DNA from: Flavobacteriia bacterium | Lineage (GTDB): Bacteria > Bacteroidota > Bacteroidia > Flavobacteriales_D > Crocinitomicaceae | Reading direction: 5' to 3' | NCBI GenBank assembly: GCA_947490145.1 | Contig: CANLGD010000004.1 | Coordinates: 29,977 to 93,976, forward strand | Length of the DNA: 64,000 nt | Shown: positions 37,636-47,055 of the stretch, one piece after another | How the letters are laid out: every line of letters starts with the position of its first letter | Position numbering within the stretch: position 1 is the stretch's first letter | Notes under the pieces: generated by a model | Seen by the model: the letters and a program-made list of their open reading frames with translations, nothing else | Database searches by the model: none | Told to the model about the DNA's origin: nothing | Program-made: the position numbers and the translations under genes

Positions 37636-38541
37636 ATGTCAAAAACAAAATCTTGGATTAGGGCACTTAGACTAAGAACGCTGCCTCTTTCCATTTCAGG
37701 AATAATTTTCGGTTCATTTATTGCATATTTTAAAGACTTTTGGGACACAACAATTTTTTGTTTAGCGCTATTAACTACCTTATTATTTCAAGTGATCTCT
37801 AATTTAGCGAATGATTTAGGTGATAGTCAAAAAGGGACGGATAATTTAGAGCGAGTTGGTCCAATGAGAGCTGTACAATCAGGAGAAATTTCTCAGAAAG
37901 AGATGAAAAGGGCTGTGATAATTTGTTCAATTTTAGCTTTTATTTCAGCGGGAATTTTAATTTATTACGGAACACAAAAACTATCTTTCAATATACTTTT
38001 GTTATATGGATTTTTAGCAATTTTGTGCATTTTAGCAGCGATAACTTACACAATTGGTAAAAAAGCTTATGGTTATCACGGATTTGGTGATGTTTTTGTT
38101 TTCCTCTTTTTTGGTCTTGTAAGTGTTCTAGGAGTTTATACTTTTTATAGCAAGAACTTTGAAATAATGAATATTTTACCAGCAATCACTGTTGGATTTT
38201 TGAGTACAGCGGTTTTAAATTTGAACAATATGCGAGATCGCATAAATGATAGAAATTCGGGCAAAAACACCTTAGTTGTAAAAATCGGAGCAAATGCTGC
38301 GAAATTATATCATGCTTTTTTGATAATCGCTGGAATTACAAGTTTAGTAATTTTTGTTTTATCTTTAAAAAATGATTTTTTAGTGATTTCATTTATTCCT
38401 TGTCCTATACTGATTTTACATTTAAGGAAAGTCATGCAAACGAAAGTTGAAAAAGATTTTGATCCAGAATTAAAGAAAGTGGCCTTAACAACTTTTGCAA
38501 TATCTGTATTTTTTATGATTGGTGTTTTAATTTCAAAATAG
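37636..38541 (+). CDS. menA: 1,4-dihydroxy-2-naphthoate polyprenyltransferase MenA
   Basis: A 301-residue membrane prenyltransferase of the UbiA superfamily that joins the isoprenoid tail to DHNA in menaquinone synthesis. The ATG at 37636 gives the family start SKTKSWIRALRLRTLPLSISG. The first Asp-rich motif appears as NLANDLGDSQKGTDN (about residues 62-76), and the second as NLNNMRDRINDRNSGKNT (about 195-212). About eight helices are predicted by hydrophobicity. The next gene begins 2 bp later, so menA-menC are coupled. Confidence 0.93.
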   Translation: MSKTKSWIRALRLRTLPLSISGIIFGSFIAYFKDFWDTTIFCLALLTTLLFQVISNLANDLGDSQKGTDNLERVGPMRAVQSGEISQKEMKRAVIICSILAFISAGILIYYGTQKLSFNILLLYGFLAILCILAAITYTIGKKAYGYHGFGDVFVFLFFGLVSVLGVYTFYSKNFEIMNILPAITVGFLSTAVLNLNNMRDRINDRNSGKNTLVVKIGANAAKLYHAFLIIAGITSLVIFVLSLKNDFLVISFIPCPILILHLRKVMQTKVEKDFDPELKKVALTTFAISVFFMIGVLISK

Positions 38542-38542
38542 A

Positions 38543-39610
38543 ATGCTTCAATATTCAATCGAAAAAAAAATATTTCAATTCAAGATTCCCAGCGGCACGA
38601 GTAGGGGAGTTTTAACGCAAAAATTGGCTTGGTTTGTAAAATTATCAAAAAAAGAAGATGCTTCTGTTTTTGGACTTGGAGAATGTAGTATTATTGAAGG
38701 ATTATCACCTGATTTCGAATCAGAAACACAATATGTAACTAAATTAATTTTAGTTTTAGAGGAATTTATTCAAAAAATCACTTTAGAAAATGATTATGAA
38801 TATTTGACAGAAATTTTACCTGATTTAAAAAATTTTCCATCTATTTTATTTGGTTTGGAAACTGCTTTTATAGATCTAAAAAACGGAGGAAAACAGTTGT
38901 TTTTTAAAACAGATTTCTCATCCGGAAAGACAAGTATTCCAATTAATGGTTTGATTTGGATGGGAAATGAAAATTTTATTCAGACGCAAATTGAAGAAAA
39001 ATTAAGTGCTGGTTATTCATGTATTAAAATGAAAATTGGTCTTGAAAATTTTGATGAAGAATTTAGAATTTTAAAACATTTAAGAAGTCGATTTTCACCT
39101 ACAGAATTAATATTAAGGGTTGATGCAAATGGTGCATTCCCAATTGACAATGCAAGTTCTTATTTAGATAAATTAAGCGAGTTGTATTTACATTCAATAG
39201 AACAACCAATAAAAGCTGGTAATTGGACAGAAATGGGTGATTTATGCGCAAGAACAAAACTTCCAATTGCCCTGGATGAAGAATTAATTGGAATCAATGA
39301 TATTGAAGAAAAAATAAAGCTACTAGAAAAAATTAAACCGCAATTTATCATCTTGAAACCAAGTTTACATGGCGGAATTTGTGGCACTAAAGAATGGATA
39401 AAATTAACAGAAGAAAGAAATATTCCTTGGTGGATGACCTCTGCTTTAGAATCCAATATTGGGTTAAATGCGATTGCTCAATTTACAGCAATTTACCAAA
39501 ATTCATTGCATCAAGGTTTAGGAACAGGAAGTTTGTATGTTGAAAATTCCCCATCAAAATTAGAAATTATCAATGGAGAAATGTATCACTTTAAAACTTT
39601 AGAAAATTAA
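38543..39610 (+). CDS. menC: o-Succinylbenzoate synthase MenC
   Basis: A 355-residue enolase-superfamily enzyme; it dehydrates SHCHC to OSB in menaquinone synthesis. The catalytic Lys pair is in CIKMKIG (about residues 160-166), with metal ligands in LRVDANGAF, EQPIK and ALDEEL, and the second-half Lys in FIILKPSLHGG. Dipeptide epimerase is a related alternative, but adjacency to menA favours MenC. Its stop and the next start overlap as TAATG. Confidence 0.88.
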   Translation: MLQYSIEKKIFQFKIPSGTSRGVLTQKLAWFVKLSKKEDASVFGLGECSIIEGLSPDFESETQYVTKLILVLEEFIQKITLENDYEYLTEILPDLKNFPSILFGLETAFIDLKNGGKQLFFKTDFSSGKTSIPINGLIWMGNENFIQTQIEEKLSAGYSCIKMKIGLENFDEEFRILKHLRSRFSPTELILRVDANGAFPIDNASSYLDKLSELYLHSIEQPIKAGNWTEMGDLCARTKLPIALDEELIGINDIEEKIKLLEKIKPQFIILKPSLHGGICGTKEWIKLTEERNIPWWMTSALESNIGLNAIAQFTAIYQNSLHQGLGTGSLYVENSPSKLEIINGEMYHFKTLEN

Positions 39611-40503
39611 TGAACAGAGGTATTTTATACATTATAATATCTGTTTTGTGTTTTTTTGTTGTTAATTTTTTCGTTAAAATTTTAGGTTCAGATGCAGGTT
39701 TTCTCAATACACCAAATAATTTTCCAGCTCATGAACTGGTCTTTTTCAGGTCCTTAATTTCATTTTCCTTAACTGTTTATTTATTGAATAAAAAAGGGAT
39801 TCCAATCCTTGGATTTAATCGCAAATGGTTGTTGATTAGAGGTTTTTCAGGAATGATTGCATTGACCTTATTTTTTTATACCATCCATAATTTACCAATT
39901 GCAATTGCTTCAACAATTCAGTATTTAGCACCCATTTTCACAGTGATTTTAGCAGTATTTATAATGAAAGAAAAAGTGCTAAAGTTACAATGGGTTTTTA
40001 TTTTACTTTCATTCCTAGGTGCCGGATTAATCGGTTTTTCTAGTTTAATTGAGTCAAATGAAGCAAAATCAATTTCAATGTTTTGGGTTTTATTAGGAAT
40101 TGTTTCTGCCTTTTTTTCAGGAATTGCTTATGTGTCAATTTTAAAATTAAAAGAAACTGAAAAACCCTTAAATATTGTTCTTTATTTTCCAATGATTGCT
40201 CTTCCAATTATGGGAATATGGTGTTTGTTTGATTTTGTTGTTCCAAAAGGAATCGAGTGGCTTTATCTTTTTTTTATTGGAATTTTCACGCAGTTTGCTC
40301 AGGTATTACTTACAAAGGCTTTTCACGAAGGGAATGCAAATTCGATTTCACCTTTTCAATATTTAGGATCTATTTATGCGCTGATTTTGGGCTTTTTTGT
40401 TTTCGATGAAATTATAAGTTTTTTTTCATATCTCGGAATTTCACTTATTTTGATAGGTGTTATTTCCAATATTTTTGTGAGGTCAAGATTTAAAAATAAA
40501 TAG
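39610..40503 (+). CDS. EamA/DMT family transporter
   Basis: A 297-residue inner-membrane protein with ten hydrophobic segments in two EamA repeats. The second half shows FHEGNANSISPFQYLGSIYA, a common DMT motif. The family exports small metabolites; the substrate is not known. It overlaps menC by one base (TAATG) and is therefore probably translated from the menA-menC message, though a menaquinone role is not implied. Confidence 0.85.
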   Translation: MNRGILYIIISVLCFFVVNFFVKILGSDAGFLNTPNNFPAHELVFFRSLISFSLTVYLLNKKGIPILGFNRKWLLIRGFSGMIALTLFFYTIHNLPIAIASTIQYLAPIFTVILAVFIMKEKVLKLQWVFILLSFLGAGLIGFSSLIESNEAKSISMFWVLLGIVSAFFSGIAYVSILKLKETEKPLNIVLYFPMIALPIMGIWCLFDFVVPKGIEWLYLFFIGIFTQFAQVLLTKAFHEGNANSISPFQYLGSIYALILGFFVFDEIISFFSYLGISLILIGVISNIFVRSRFKNK

Positions 40504-40560
40504 TTTAAATTTTAAAAACTATTGTTTTTTTGAAATATTTTGTTAATTTTAAACTTCAAT

Positions 40561-41958
40561 ATGAAGATAATAGCAATTTTAATATTAAACTTTTTTATTT
40601 CTGCAGAAATCATGGCGCAATCGGTGATTGGTGATTGGTCTGGATATGTTGATAATCGAGGTTCTAAATTGAAATTAGTTTTTCATATTGAAGAAAAAAA
40701 TGGACTATTAACGGGGACTATGGATAGTCCAGAACAAGGTGCTTTTGGTTTAAAAATGAATTTTGTAACCCAAAAAGGGCAAAAAGTTTTTTTTGACTTA
40801 AGTACATTTGGAATAGTTTATTCAGGAGATTTTTATCAAAATGATTCTTTAAAAGGAATTTTGAAACAAGGAGGGTTTGATTCGAATTTGAATCTTTCCA
40901 GAAGTATTACACCAATAAATAAAAAACCAAATAGGCCGCAAGAGCCAGAAGGTTTTGTGTTTTATAAGCAGAAAGAGGTTACATTTAAAAATGAGATTGA
41001 TAACGTGGAATTATCTGGAACTTTTACTATTCCAAGAGGTAAAGGTCCTTTTCCTGCTGTTGTTTTAGTTTCAGGCTCAGGGCCACAAAATAGAAATGAA
41101 GAACTTTTAAATCACAAGCCTTTTTTAGTTTTGGCAGATTTTTTTGCAAAAAATGGAGTTGCAGTTTTGCGATATGATGATAGAGGAGTTGGTCAATCCA
41201 AAGGTGATTTTAGTTCAGCAACAACTACTAATTTTGCTTATGATGCCCAAGCAGCTTTTCTTTATCTCAAAAATTTAAACAAAATTGATAAAAACAAAAT
41301 TGGAATTATTGGGCATAGTGAAGGAGGCATGATAGCGCCAATGGTTGCTGTTGCAGATACACAGGTTCGGTTTATAATCTTGCTTGCTGGTCCTGGAATT
41401 AAGATTGATGAGTTAATGCTTAAACAAACGGAAGTTGTTTCAAGACAAAATGGAATTTCTGAAGAAGAAATAAAAATTTCCCAAGAATTAAACCGTAAAT
41501 TTTATGACATTTTATTGTCTGAAAATGACAACTTCAAAGCTAAATTATTGATAGAAGAAATTGTAAAAGATCATGTAAGTTCGATGCCATCAGAAATTGC
41601 CAATGAAATTGTTGCAGATTTACCGAAGTTAACTAAAACAATGTTAACTCCTTGGTTTCGTTATTTTATTAATTTTAATCCTGAACATTATTTAAGAGAA
41701 ATAAATATTCCAATTTTGGCTTTCAATGGATCTAAAGATTGTCAGGTTTCTGCTATTGAAAATCTAGATGGAATTAGAAAATCTGTAAAAGAGACCAATA
41801 ATAAAAATGTTTACACGTATATTATGCCTGATTTAAATCATTTATTTCAGCACTGTGAAATAGGTTCAGTCAATGAATATGCTAAAATTGATGAAACATT
41901 TTCGCTTGAAGTGATGGAAATTATGCGTGATTGGATTAAAAAAACCAAATTCAAATAA
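40561..41958 (+). CDS. Exported alpha/beta hydrolase
   Basis: 465 residues from the ATG at 40561, which gives a signal peptide (ILILNFFISAEIMAQ). The first ~115 residues are a small beta-rich domain (SVIGDWSGYVDNRGSKLKLVF), then an alpha/beta-hydrolase fold. The nucleophile elbow is GHSEGG (near residue 253), the oxyanion region VLVSGSGPQNRNEE, and the catalytic His is in MPDLNHLFQ. Relatives are esterases or acylaminopeptidase-like. The substrate is unknown, and it stands alone. Confidence 0.85.
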   Translation: MKIIAILILNFFISAEIMAQSVIGDWSGYVDNRGSKLKLVFHIEEKNGLLTGTMDSPEQGAFGLKMNFVTQKGQKVFFDLSTFGIVYSGDFYQNDSLKGILKQGGFDSNLNLSRSITPINKKPNRPQEPEGFVFYKQKEVTFKNEIDNVELSGTFTIPRGKGPFPAVVLVSGSGPQNRNEELLNHKPFLVLADFFAKNGVAVLRYDDRGVGQSKGDFSSATTTNFAYDAQAAFLYLKNLNKIDKNKIGIIGHSEGGMIAPMVAVADTQVRFIILLAGPGIKIDELMLKQTEVVSRQNGISEEEIKISQELNRKFYDILLSENDNFKAKLLIEEIVKDHVSSMPSEIANEIVADLPKLTKTMLTPWFRYFINFNPEHYLREINIPILAFNGSKDCQVSAIENLDGIRKSVKETNNKNVYTYIMPDLNHLFQHCEIGSVNEYAKIDETFSLEVMEIMRDWIKKTKFK

Positions 41959-42048
41959 GGTTTTTATAAAGTTATACTTCATATTTTCTTGTAATTTAGT
42001 AGCACAATTTTTATTTGAATTATAAAATAAATTTTAATTAAATATAAA

Positions 42049-43449
42049 ATGAAAATTCAATTTTTTGGTGCAGCAAGAACTGTAACGGGCAGTAAACATT
42101 TAATTACCACAAATAACAATATTTCATTTTTATTAGATTGTGGATTTTTTCAAGGAAAAGGACAAGAATCTGATGTTATGAATCGCAATTTTGGTTTTGC
42201 CCCAGATTCCTTATCGTTTATGATACTTTCTCATGCACATATTGACCATTCTGGAAATATTCCAAATCTAGTAAAAAAAGGTTTTAAAGGGAAAATTTAT
42301 GCAACTTCGGCAACATTAGATTTGTGCCGAATCATGCTGAAAGATAGTGCTCATATTCAAGAGAATGATTTAAAACATGTTAATAAAAGAAGGTATAAAA
42401 GAGGTGAAGTTTTGTTGGAGCCACTATACGACATACAAGATGTGGAAGATGCCTTGAAATTATTCGAAGTTGTTCCTTACAATTATAATTTTAAAATCAA
42501 TGACGAAGTAAAAGTTTTGTTTACTGATTCTGGTCATATTCTTGGAAGTGCAGCTGTTAATTTAGAAATAAAAGACCACGATAAAATCAAGAAAATCTGT
42601 TTTACAGGTGATATTGGACGCTACAATACAGCAATTTTAAAGGATCCTCAGGTTTTTCCGCAATGCGATATTTTGATTTCAGAATCAACTTATGGAAATA
42701 GATTGCATTCAGATAATAGTTTAAGTGAAAAGGAATTATTAGATGTTATTTACAATACTTGTGTTGTGAAAAAAGGAAAATTGATTATTCCTGCATTCAG
42801 TTTGGGGAGAACGCAAGAGGTAGTTTATGCTTTGGATAAATTAGAATCACAACACAAATTACCCAGAATTCAGGTTTTTGTTGATAGTCCTTTGTCAATA
42901 AATGCGACCAATGTAATGAGAAAACACGTTGAATGTTTCAATGATTCAATTGTTGAATATATGAAAACAGATTCGGATCCATTTGGTTTTGAAAAGTTAA
43001 TTTATGTTCAAGATGTTGAAGTTTCCAAGAAATTAAATGCAATTAAAGAACCATGCATTATTATCTCTGCTTCAGGAATGATTGAAGCGGGAAGAATCAA
43101 ACATCATGTTGCAAATAATATTTCTGACGAGAAAAATACAATTTTAATGGTTGGCTACGCGGAACCATTTTCACTTGGAGGAAGAATTAGAAACGGTGAA
43201 AGTATTGTGAAAATTTTTGGTGAAGATTATGAAGTCAAGGCAGATGTTGTAGTTTTGGATTCATATTCTGCTCATGCTGATTACAAAGAAATGATTCAGT
43301 ATTTTAAATGCTTGGATAAATCAAAAGTCGGAAAAGTTTTTCTTGTTCATGGAGAGTATGAAACGCAAATCGAATTTAAACAAAAATTAAGTGAAGTTGG
43401 ATTTACAAACATTGAAATTCCAAATTTAAAAGATGAATTTATACTTTAA
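42049..43449 (+). CDS. MBL-fold beta-CASP nuclease-like protein
   Basis: A 466-residue metallo-beta-lactamase-fold protein with a beta-CASP insert, the family that includes CPSF73-like RNA nucleases. Zinc-binding motifs are SHAHIDHSGN (about residues 63-72), SGHILGSA (His ~164), FTGDIG (Asp ~185) and the C-terminal SAHADYKE and VHGEYE. The beta-CASP segment IPAFSLGRTQEVVYAL is clear. It is probably an RNA-processing enzyme. No signal peptide, so cytoplasmic. It ends just before a decayed ORF. Confidence 0.9.
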   Translation: MKIQFFGAARTVTGSKHLITTNNNISFLLDCGFFQGKGQESDVMNRNFGFAPDSLSFMILSHAHIDHSGNIPNLVKKGFKGKIYATSATLDLCRIMLKDSAHIQENDLKHVNKRRYKRGEVLLEPLYDIQDVEDALKLFEVVPYNYNFKINDEVKVLFTDSGHILGSAAVNLEIKDHDKIKKICFTGDIGRYNTAILKDPQVFPQCDILISESTYGNRLHSDNSLSEKELLDVIYNTCVVKKGKLIIPAFSLGRTQEVVYALDKLESQHKLPRIQVFVDSPLSINATNVMRKHVECFNDSIVEYMKTDSDPFGFEKLIYVQDVEVSKKLNAIKEPCIIISASGMIEAGRIKHHVANNISDEKNTILMVGYAEPFSLGGRIRNGESIVKIFGEDYEVKADVVVLDSYSAHADYKEMIQYFKCLDKSKVGKVFLVHGEYETQIEFKQKLSEVGFTNIEIPNLKDEFIL

Positions 43450-43462
43450 TTAACTAAAAAAA

Positions 43463-43891
43463 TTGTTTTTTTATATTTATGGTAATTCCTTTTTTGGAGC
43501 ATATCAATCAAAAGACGCTGTTTTATTAACAGGTGCAAAAATTTCTAATTATTTACTTTAACAGAAAGATATAGAATTTGAATTGGATTATGATACATGG
43601 ATTAGTTAGCGTTTAACTTTAAAGAAAGAGTTTAAAATGATCATGAATAAGCCTTCAATTTTGGGTTGTAAAGTAGAAAATGGAAATTATTAACTAGGAA
43701 TTGCTTAGTTACTTTTAAAGCCAAACCTAGATACAATTGCGAATATTCCCAATTATTATATCCTTTCTTATGATTTGGATGCTTTAATGATTACAAGATT
43801 AAGTGTTACGGTAAATTTCACAGATCTTTTCAAAAAAGTTGAATCATTGAGTGTAGAACTAACCTTTACGATATCAAAAGGGAAAAGATAA
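43463..43891 (+). pseudogene. Decayed ORF with five in-frame stops, family unknown
   Basis: One reading frame stays protein-like for about 430 bp (GNSFFGAYQSKDAVLLTGAK, then LDTIANIPNYYILSYDLDAL and VNFTDLFKKVESLSVELTF), with stops only at about five places and a natural end at 43889. Codon use in the open parts resembles the neighbours, while no ATG or start context is visible. It looks like the remains of one gene of at least 140 codons. I recognise no family. It lies in the 540-bp gap after the beta-CASP gene; 43892-43988 shows nothing else. Confidence 0.5.
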
Positions 43892-43988
43892 ACTTAATTG
43901 AATTTTCAATGCTTTTTGTTGATTCACTTTTAACTGTAGAAAATACAAAATCCCTTCATTCTGGATGTTCAACTTACAGTGATGAATA

Positions 43989-45257
43989 TTATTCAACTTT
44001 TGAAATTGGGGGTATTAATGATTCGAGTGACACGTTAATTTCAACTGAATTATGGACGTATTCTTCTAAATATTTAAAATATTCAGTTAATTCTCCGTTC
44101 AAATTTGTTTCACTTCCTCTTCCTATAATATTGTCTGGATCTTCCATAAACATCGCAGGCAAAATATGTTTAATTAATTCATTGCCAAAATCTTCTGATG
44201 CATCTTTTGGTAGTTCACACGGTAAATTATCAACCGACATTACCATTACATTTTCAGTTTTCATGAAATCATCCTCTTTTTCTGTTGTTGGATTGTAACC
44301 AAAAAAAGGATTTGTAATTGTTGTTGGAATTAATGTGCAAGCGACAGGTCCGTCAATATCACATGATACATCTGCAACAACTTTCAGCCGTGAATTTTGT
44401 TTAAAATCTTCTCTTGAAATGATTATTGGCGATAAGTTTGACCAAAAATGACAAGCTACGTAAATATCCGATTCTTTGGCAAATTTTGGAAAAATTGATT
44501 TATAATTTTCAGGATTAGCATAGAAATCTTTTTTATCAAATATAGCTCCATCCTTTCTAGCAAAATAATCATCAACTTCTAAATGTGTAAAAACTGCTTC
44601 AGCGAATTTTTGAGAGATAAATTCTTCAGGGCTAACTTCAATAATTGGCAATAAATCCATAATTTCTCTAGCTCCATAACCAACACGACCAAAGCCTGTT
44701 AGAACAATTTTTGTTGAAGCAGGAAGAATTACTTTTTTTAATTCATTTTCCATTTCAACGCGATCATGACATTGATTTGCGGGAGTTAATTCATATAGAT
44801 TATGCTTAATTCCAAAAGCCCTAAATCCATTGTAACATCCTACAATTCCTGCATATCTTCCAAATCCTATTAACCTTTTTCCAATTCTATTTTTTAGAAC
44901 TTCGTAATCAATTAGTTGTATTTTTTTGTCTAAAACTGCTCTTAATAGATTTCTGTTGTATGGCTGTTTCTTAATCGTATGAGAGAAAAATAAGTACTTT
45001 TTATTAGGGATCAAATCCTTGATTTGAACTTCCTTAACTCCAATTAAAACGTCGCAATCAGACATATCTTCTTGGACAGTGATTCCTTCATTTAAATACA
45101 ATTCATCACTAAAAGCACGAATCTGACTTGATTGCACAATCACTTCAATGTTTGAAAATTTTTGTTTTACTAATTTACATTGTTTTGGCGTAAGTGGTAC
45201 TCTGAAATCTGGTGGAACTTTCCCTTCACGAATTACTCCTAGTTTTATTTTATTCAT
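43989..45257 (-). CDS. Saccharopine/alanine-dehydrogenase-like oxidoreductase
   Basis: 422 residues from the ATG at 45257 (an earlier in-frame start at 45317 would add 20 unlikely residues). The alanine dehydrogenase/PNT-type N-terminal domain starts KLGVIREGKVPPDFRVPLTP. The Rossmann domain has TGFGRVGYGAREIM (about residues 189-202). The C-terminal half has the RLKVVADVSCDIDGPVACT and VMSVDNLPCELP segments typical of lysine-forming saccharopine dehydrogenase-like proteins. The reaction here is not certain: lysine or another amino acid is possible. Confidence 0.8.
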   Translation of the reverse strand: MNKIKLGVIREGKVPPDFRVPLTPKQCKLVKQKFSNIEVIVQSSQIRAFSDELYLNEGITVQEDMSDCDVLIGVKEVQIKDLIPNKKYLFFSHTIKKQPYNRNLLRAVLDKKIQLIDYEVLKNRIGKRLIGFGRYAGIVGCYNGFRAFGIKHNLYELTPANQCHDRVEMENELKKVILPASTKIVLTGFGRVGYGAREIMDLLPIIEVSPEEFISQKFAEAVFTHLEVDDYFARKDGAIFDKKDFYANPENYKSIFPKFAKESDIYVACHFWSNLSPIIISREDFKQNSRLKVVADVSCDIDGPVACTLIPTTITNPFFGYNPTTEKEDDFMKTENVMVMSVDNLPCELPKDASEDFGNELIKHILPAMFMEDPDNIIGRGSETNLNGELTEYFKYLEEYVHNSVEINVSLESLIPPISKVE

Positions 45258-45271
45258 TTTTTTTATAATTT

Positions 45272-45372
45272 GATTACAAATTACCGATTGGCAGTTTGCA
45301 GATTCCTTTGCATTCAAAATAATTTTCTAAAAAGTCAGCATTCGGTAATCTGTAATTTGTTAATCTGCAATC
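45272..45372. repeat. Imperfect inverted repeat between kdsC-like gene and dehydrogenase
   Basis: Left arm gattacaaattaccgattggcag-tttgcagatt (45272-45304) and right arm tcggtaatctgtaatttgttaatctgcaatc (45342-45372) share complementary blocks (tcggtaat, aatctgcaa). The right arm overlaps the 3' end of the upstream gene. It may terminate or protect that transcript. Confidence 0.4.
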
Positions 45373-46031
45373 ATTAAGTATTCTGTTAATTCTCTCACAC
45401 AACCTTTACCTCCTTTTTTTGTCAAAATTAGATTTACTTGCATTTTTATTTCTTTTACCGCATCGCTTGGACAGGCTGAAAAACCAATTGCTTTCATAAC
45501 AGCCAAATCGTTTGTGTCGTCTCCAATCATTGCAACTTCATTGAGTGAAAATCCTAAATTTTCGCACCAAGCACCTAAAATTTCGATTTTTGGCTCTCTT
45601 CCAATATGGCATAATTCAATACCAAGAATTTCGGCTCTTTTTTTAATCATTTCTCCATAAAATCCAGATGAAATAATTCCTACTTTTACACCTTTTTTCA
45701 TCAAATTCATAATTCCCATACCATCTTTGGCATTGAATTTTTTCATTTGATCTCCATTTTCGGTATAAAACATTCCCCCGTCTGTCATTACTCCATCAAC
45801 ATCTAAAATCAATAATTTGATATTTTTTAATTGGGAAGAAATATGTGGAATGTCAAAAATTGGACTAAACAACAACACCTGCAAATCGATTTCGTATTCA
45901 TCACATATTGATTCTAAATCAATAATCGATAGTTCGGTTACGGTATCAACATCAAAATCACTCATAAATTCATTAAAATCTATTCCGTGTTTTGCGCAAA
46001 GTCCTTTAATATTTTGTTCTAAAAAAATCAT
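45360..46031 (-). CDS. kdsC: KdsC-like HAD phosphatase with N-terminal extension
   Basis: 223 residues. The HAD catalytic motif LDVDGVMTDGG (about residues 76-86) with the Asp nucleophile, the SGF motif in IISSGFYGE and the second acidic motif IGDDTNDLAVM mark a KdsC-type (Kdo 8-phosphate) phosphatase. The first ~68 residues are an added helical, acidic domain (KHGIDFNEFMSDFDVDTVTEL), not present in E. coli KdsC. It overlaps DAHP synthase by 4 bp (ATGA). Kdo-8-P is the expected substrate, but it might act on another 2-keto sugar acid. Confidence 0.82.
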   Translation of the reverse strand: MIFLEQNIKGLCAKHGIDFNEFMSDFDVDTVTELSIIDLESICDEYEIDLQVLLFSPIFDIPHISSQLKNIKLLILDVDGVMTDGGMFYTENGDQMKKFNAKDGMGIMNLMKKGVKVGIISSGFYGEMIKKRAEILGIELCHIGREPKIEILGAWCENLGFSLNEVAMIGDDTNDLAVMKAIGFSACPSDAVKEIKMQVNLILTKKGGKGCVRELTEYLMIAD

Positions 46032-47026
46032 ATCATATTATATCCAACTGCATTAGCAACTGGTTTTAAACTTGTTAATAATGCTTCAAATTCAGAATGA
46101 TTTAGTTGCTGCGAAGCATCAGAAAGTGCAACTTTTGGATTAGGATGCGATTCGATTAACAATCCGTCAATTCCCATTGCAGTGCAGGCTCTTGCTAAGT
46201 CGGCAACTCCATATGCGTAGCCCATAGCGTGACTTGGATCTAAAATTACGGGTAAATTAGTGTGTTTTTTTAACCAAGCAACTCCGCATAAATCTAGAGT
46301 AAAACGAGTTCCAGTTTCAAAAGTTCTAATTCCTCTTTCGCATAAAACTACGTTTGGATTTCCTCCTGAAAGCACGAATTCTGCTGATTGAACAAATTCT
46401 TGTAAAGTTGTCCCAAATCCTCTTTTGATTAAAATTGGTTTTTGAGTTTTAGCACAAGCCCGCAAAATTCCTTGATCGTACATTGCTTTTGCTCCAACTT
46501 GGATAATGTCAGTGTATTCAATAACTTCTTCAACGTGCGTTGCATCTCGGACTTCTGTAATTACTTGCATTCCAAATTCTTCGCGCATTTTTGCTAATAA
46601 TTGCAAACCTTCTAGGCCTAAACCTTGAAAACTGTATGGGCTTGTTCTAGGTTTATAACAACCTCCACGAAATAATTTCAAACCTAATCCAGCCATAAAA
46701 CTTGCTGATTCGCGAATTTGAGATTCAGATTCCACAGAGCAAGGACCGCCAATTAGAACGGTGTTTTTGGTGTTTCCGCCAATTTTAAATGTCCCAAAAT
46801 CAACTTCTCTTGTATGCTTAATATACTCTCTTGAAGCTAATTGATTGTCATTCTGGAAAACCCAAGATTCTGTAATTTTTGATTTCAAACCTTCAGGAAC
46901 TTCTTTTAAAGAAGAACTTGTAATTAATACAAATTGTTTTCCATTGTTGAAACAAAAAGCTTGATTTTCAGCAGCGATTTTTTGTGCTTCGGATTCAGAA
47001 ATTGAATTATTTAAGTGTAATATCAT
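46028..47026 (-). CDS. 3-deoxy-7-phosphoheptulonate (DAHP) synthase, type I-beta/KDPS-like
   Basis: A 332-residue enzyme joining PEP and erythrose 4-phosphate for the shikimate pathway. An N-terminal ferredoxin-like regulatory-type domain (about residues 1-70) precedes the TIM barrel: GGPCSVES (93-100), KLFRGGCYKPRTSPYSFQG (117-135), a KR in LIKRGFGTT, and DPSHAMGY. The DAHPS and Kdo-8-P synthase families are close; the KPRTSPYSFQG element points to DAHPS, but KdsA-like activity has not been excluded. It overlaps the KdsC-like gene by 4 bp and lies 29 bp after the epimerase-CBS gene. Confidence 0.85.
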   Translation of the reverse strand: MILHLNNSISESEAQKIAAENQAFCFNNGKQFVLITSSSLKEVPEGLKSKITESWVFQNDNQLASREYIKHTREVDFGTFKIGGNTKNTVLIGGPCSVESESQIRESASFMAGLGLKLFRGGCYKPRTSPYSFQGLGLEGLQLLAKMREEFGMQVITEVRDATHVEEVIEYTDIIQVGAKAMYDQGILRACAKTQKPILIKRGFGTTLQEFVQSAEFVLSGGNPNVVLCERGIRTFETGTRFTLDLCGVAWLKKHTNLPVILDPSHAMGYAYGVADLARACTAMGIDGLLIESHPNPKVALSDASQQLNHSEFEALLTSLKPVANAVGYNMI

Positions 47027-47055
47027 TTTAATTTTTTTATCGAGGAAACCTAAGT

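Noticed and set aside
43909..44298. 129-codon plus-strand ORF
   Set aside because: It is antisense to the well-supported dehydrogenase and has no family-like residues; overlap with the decayed ORF end is chance.
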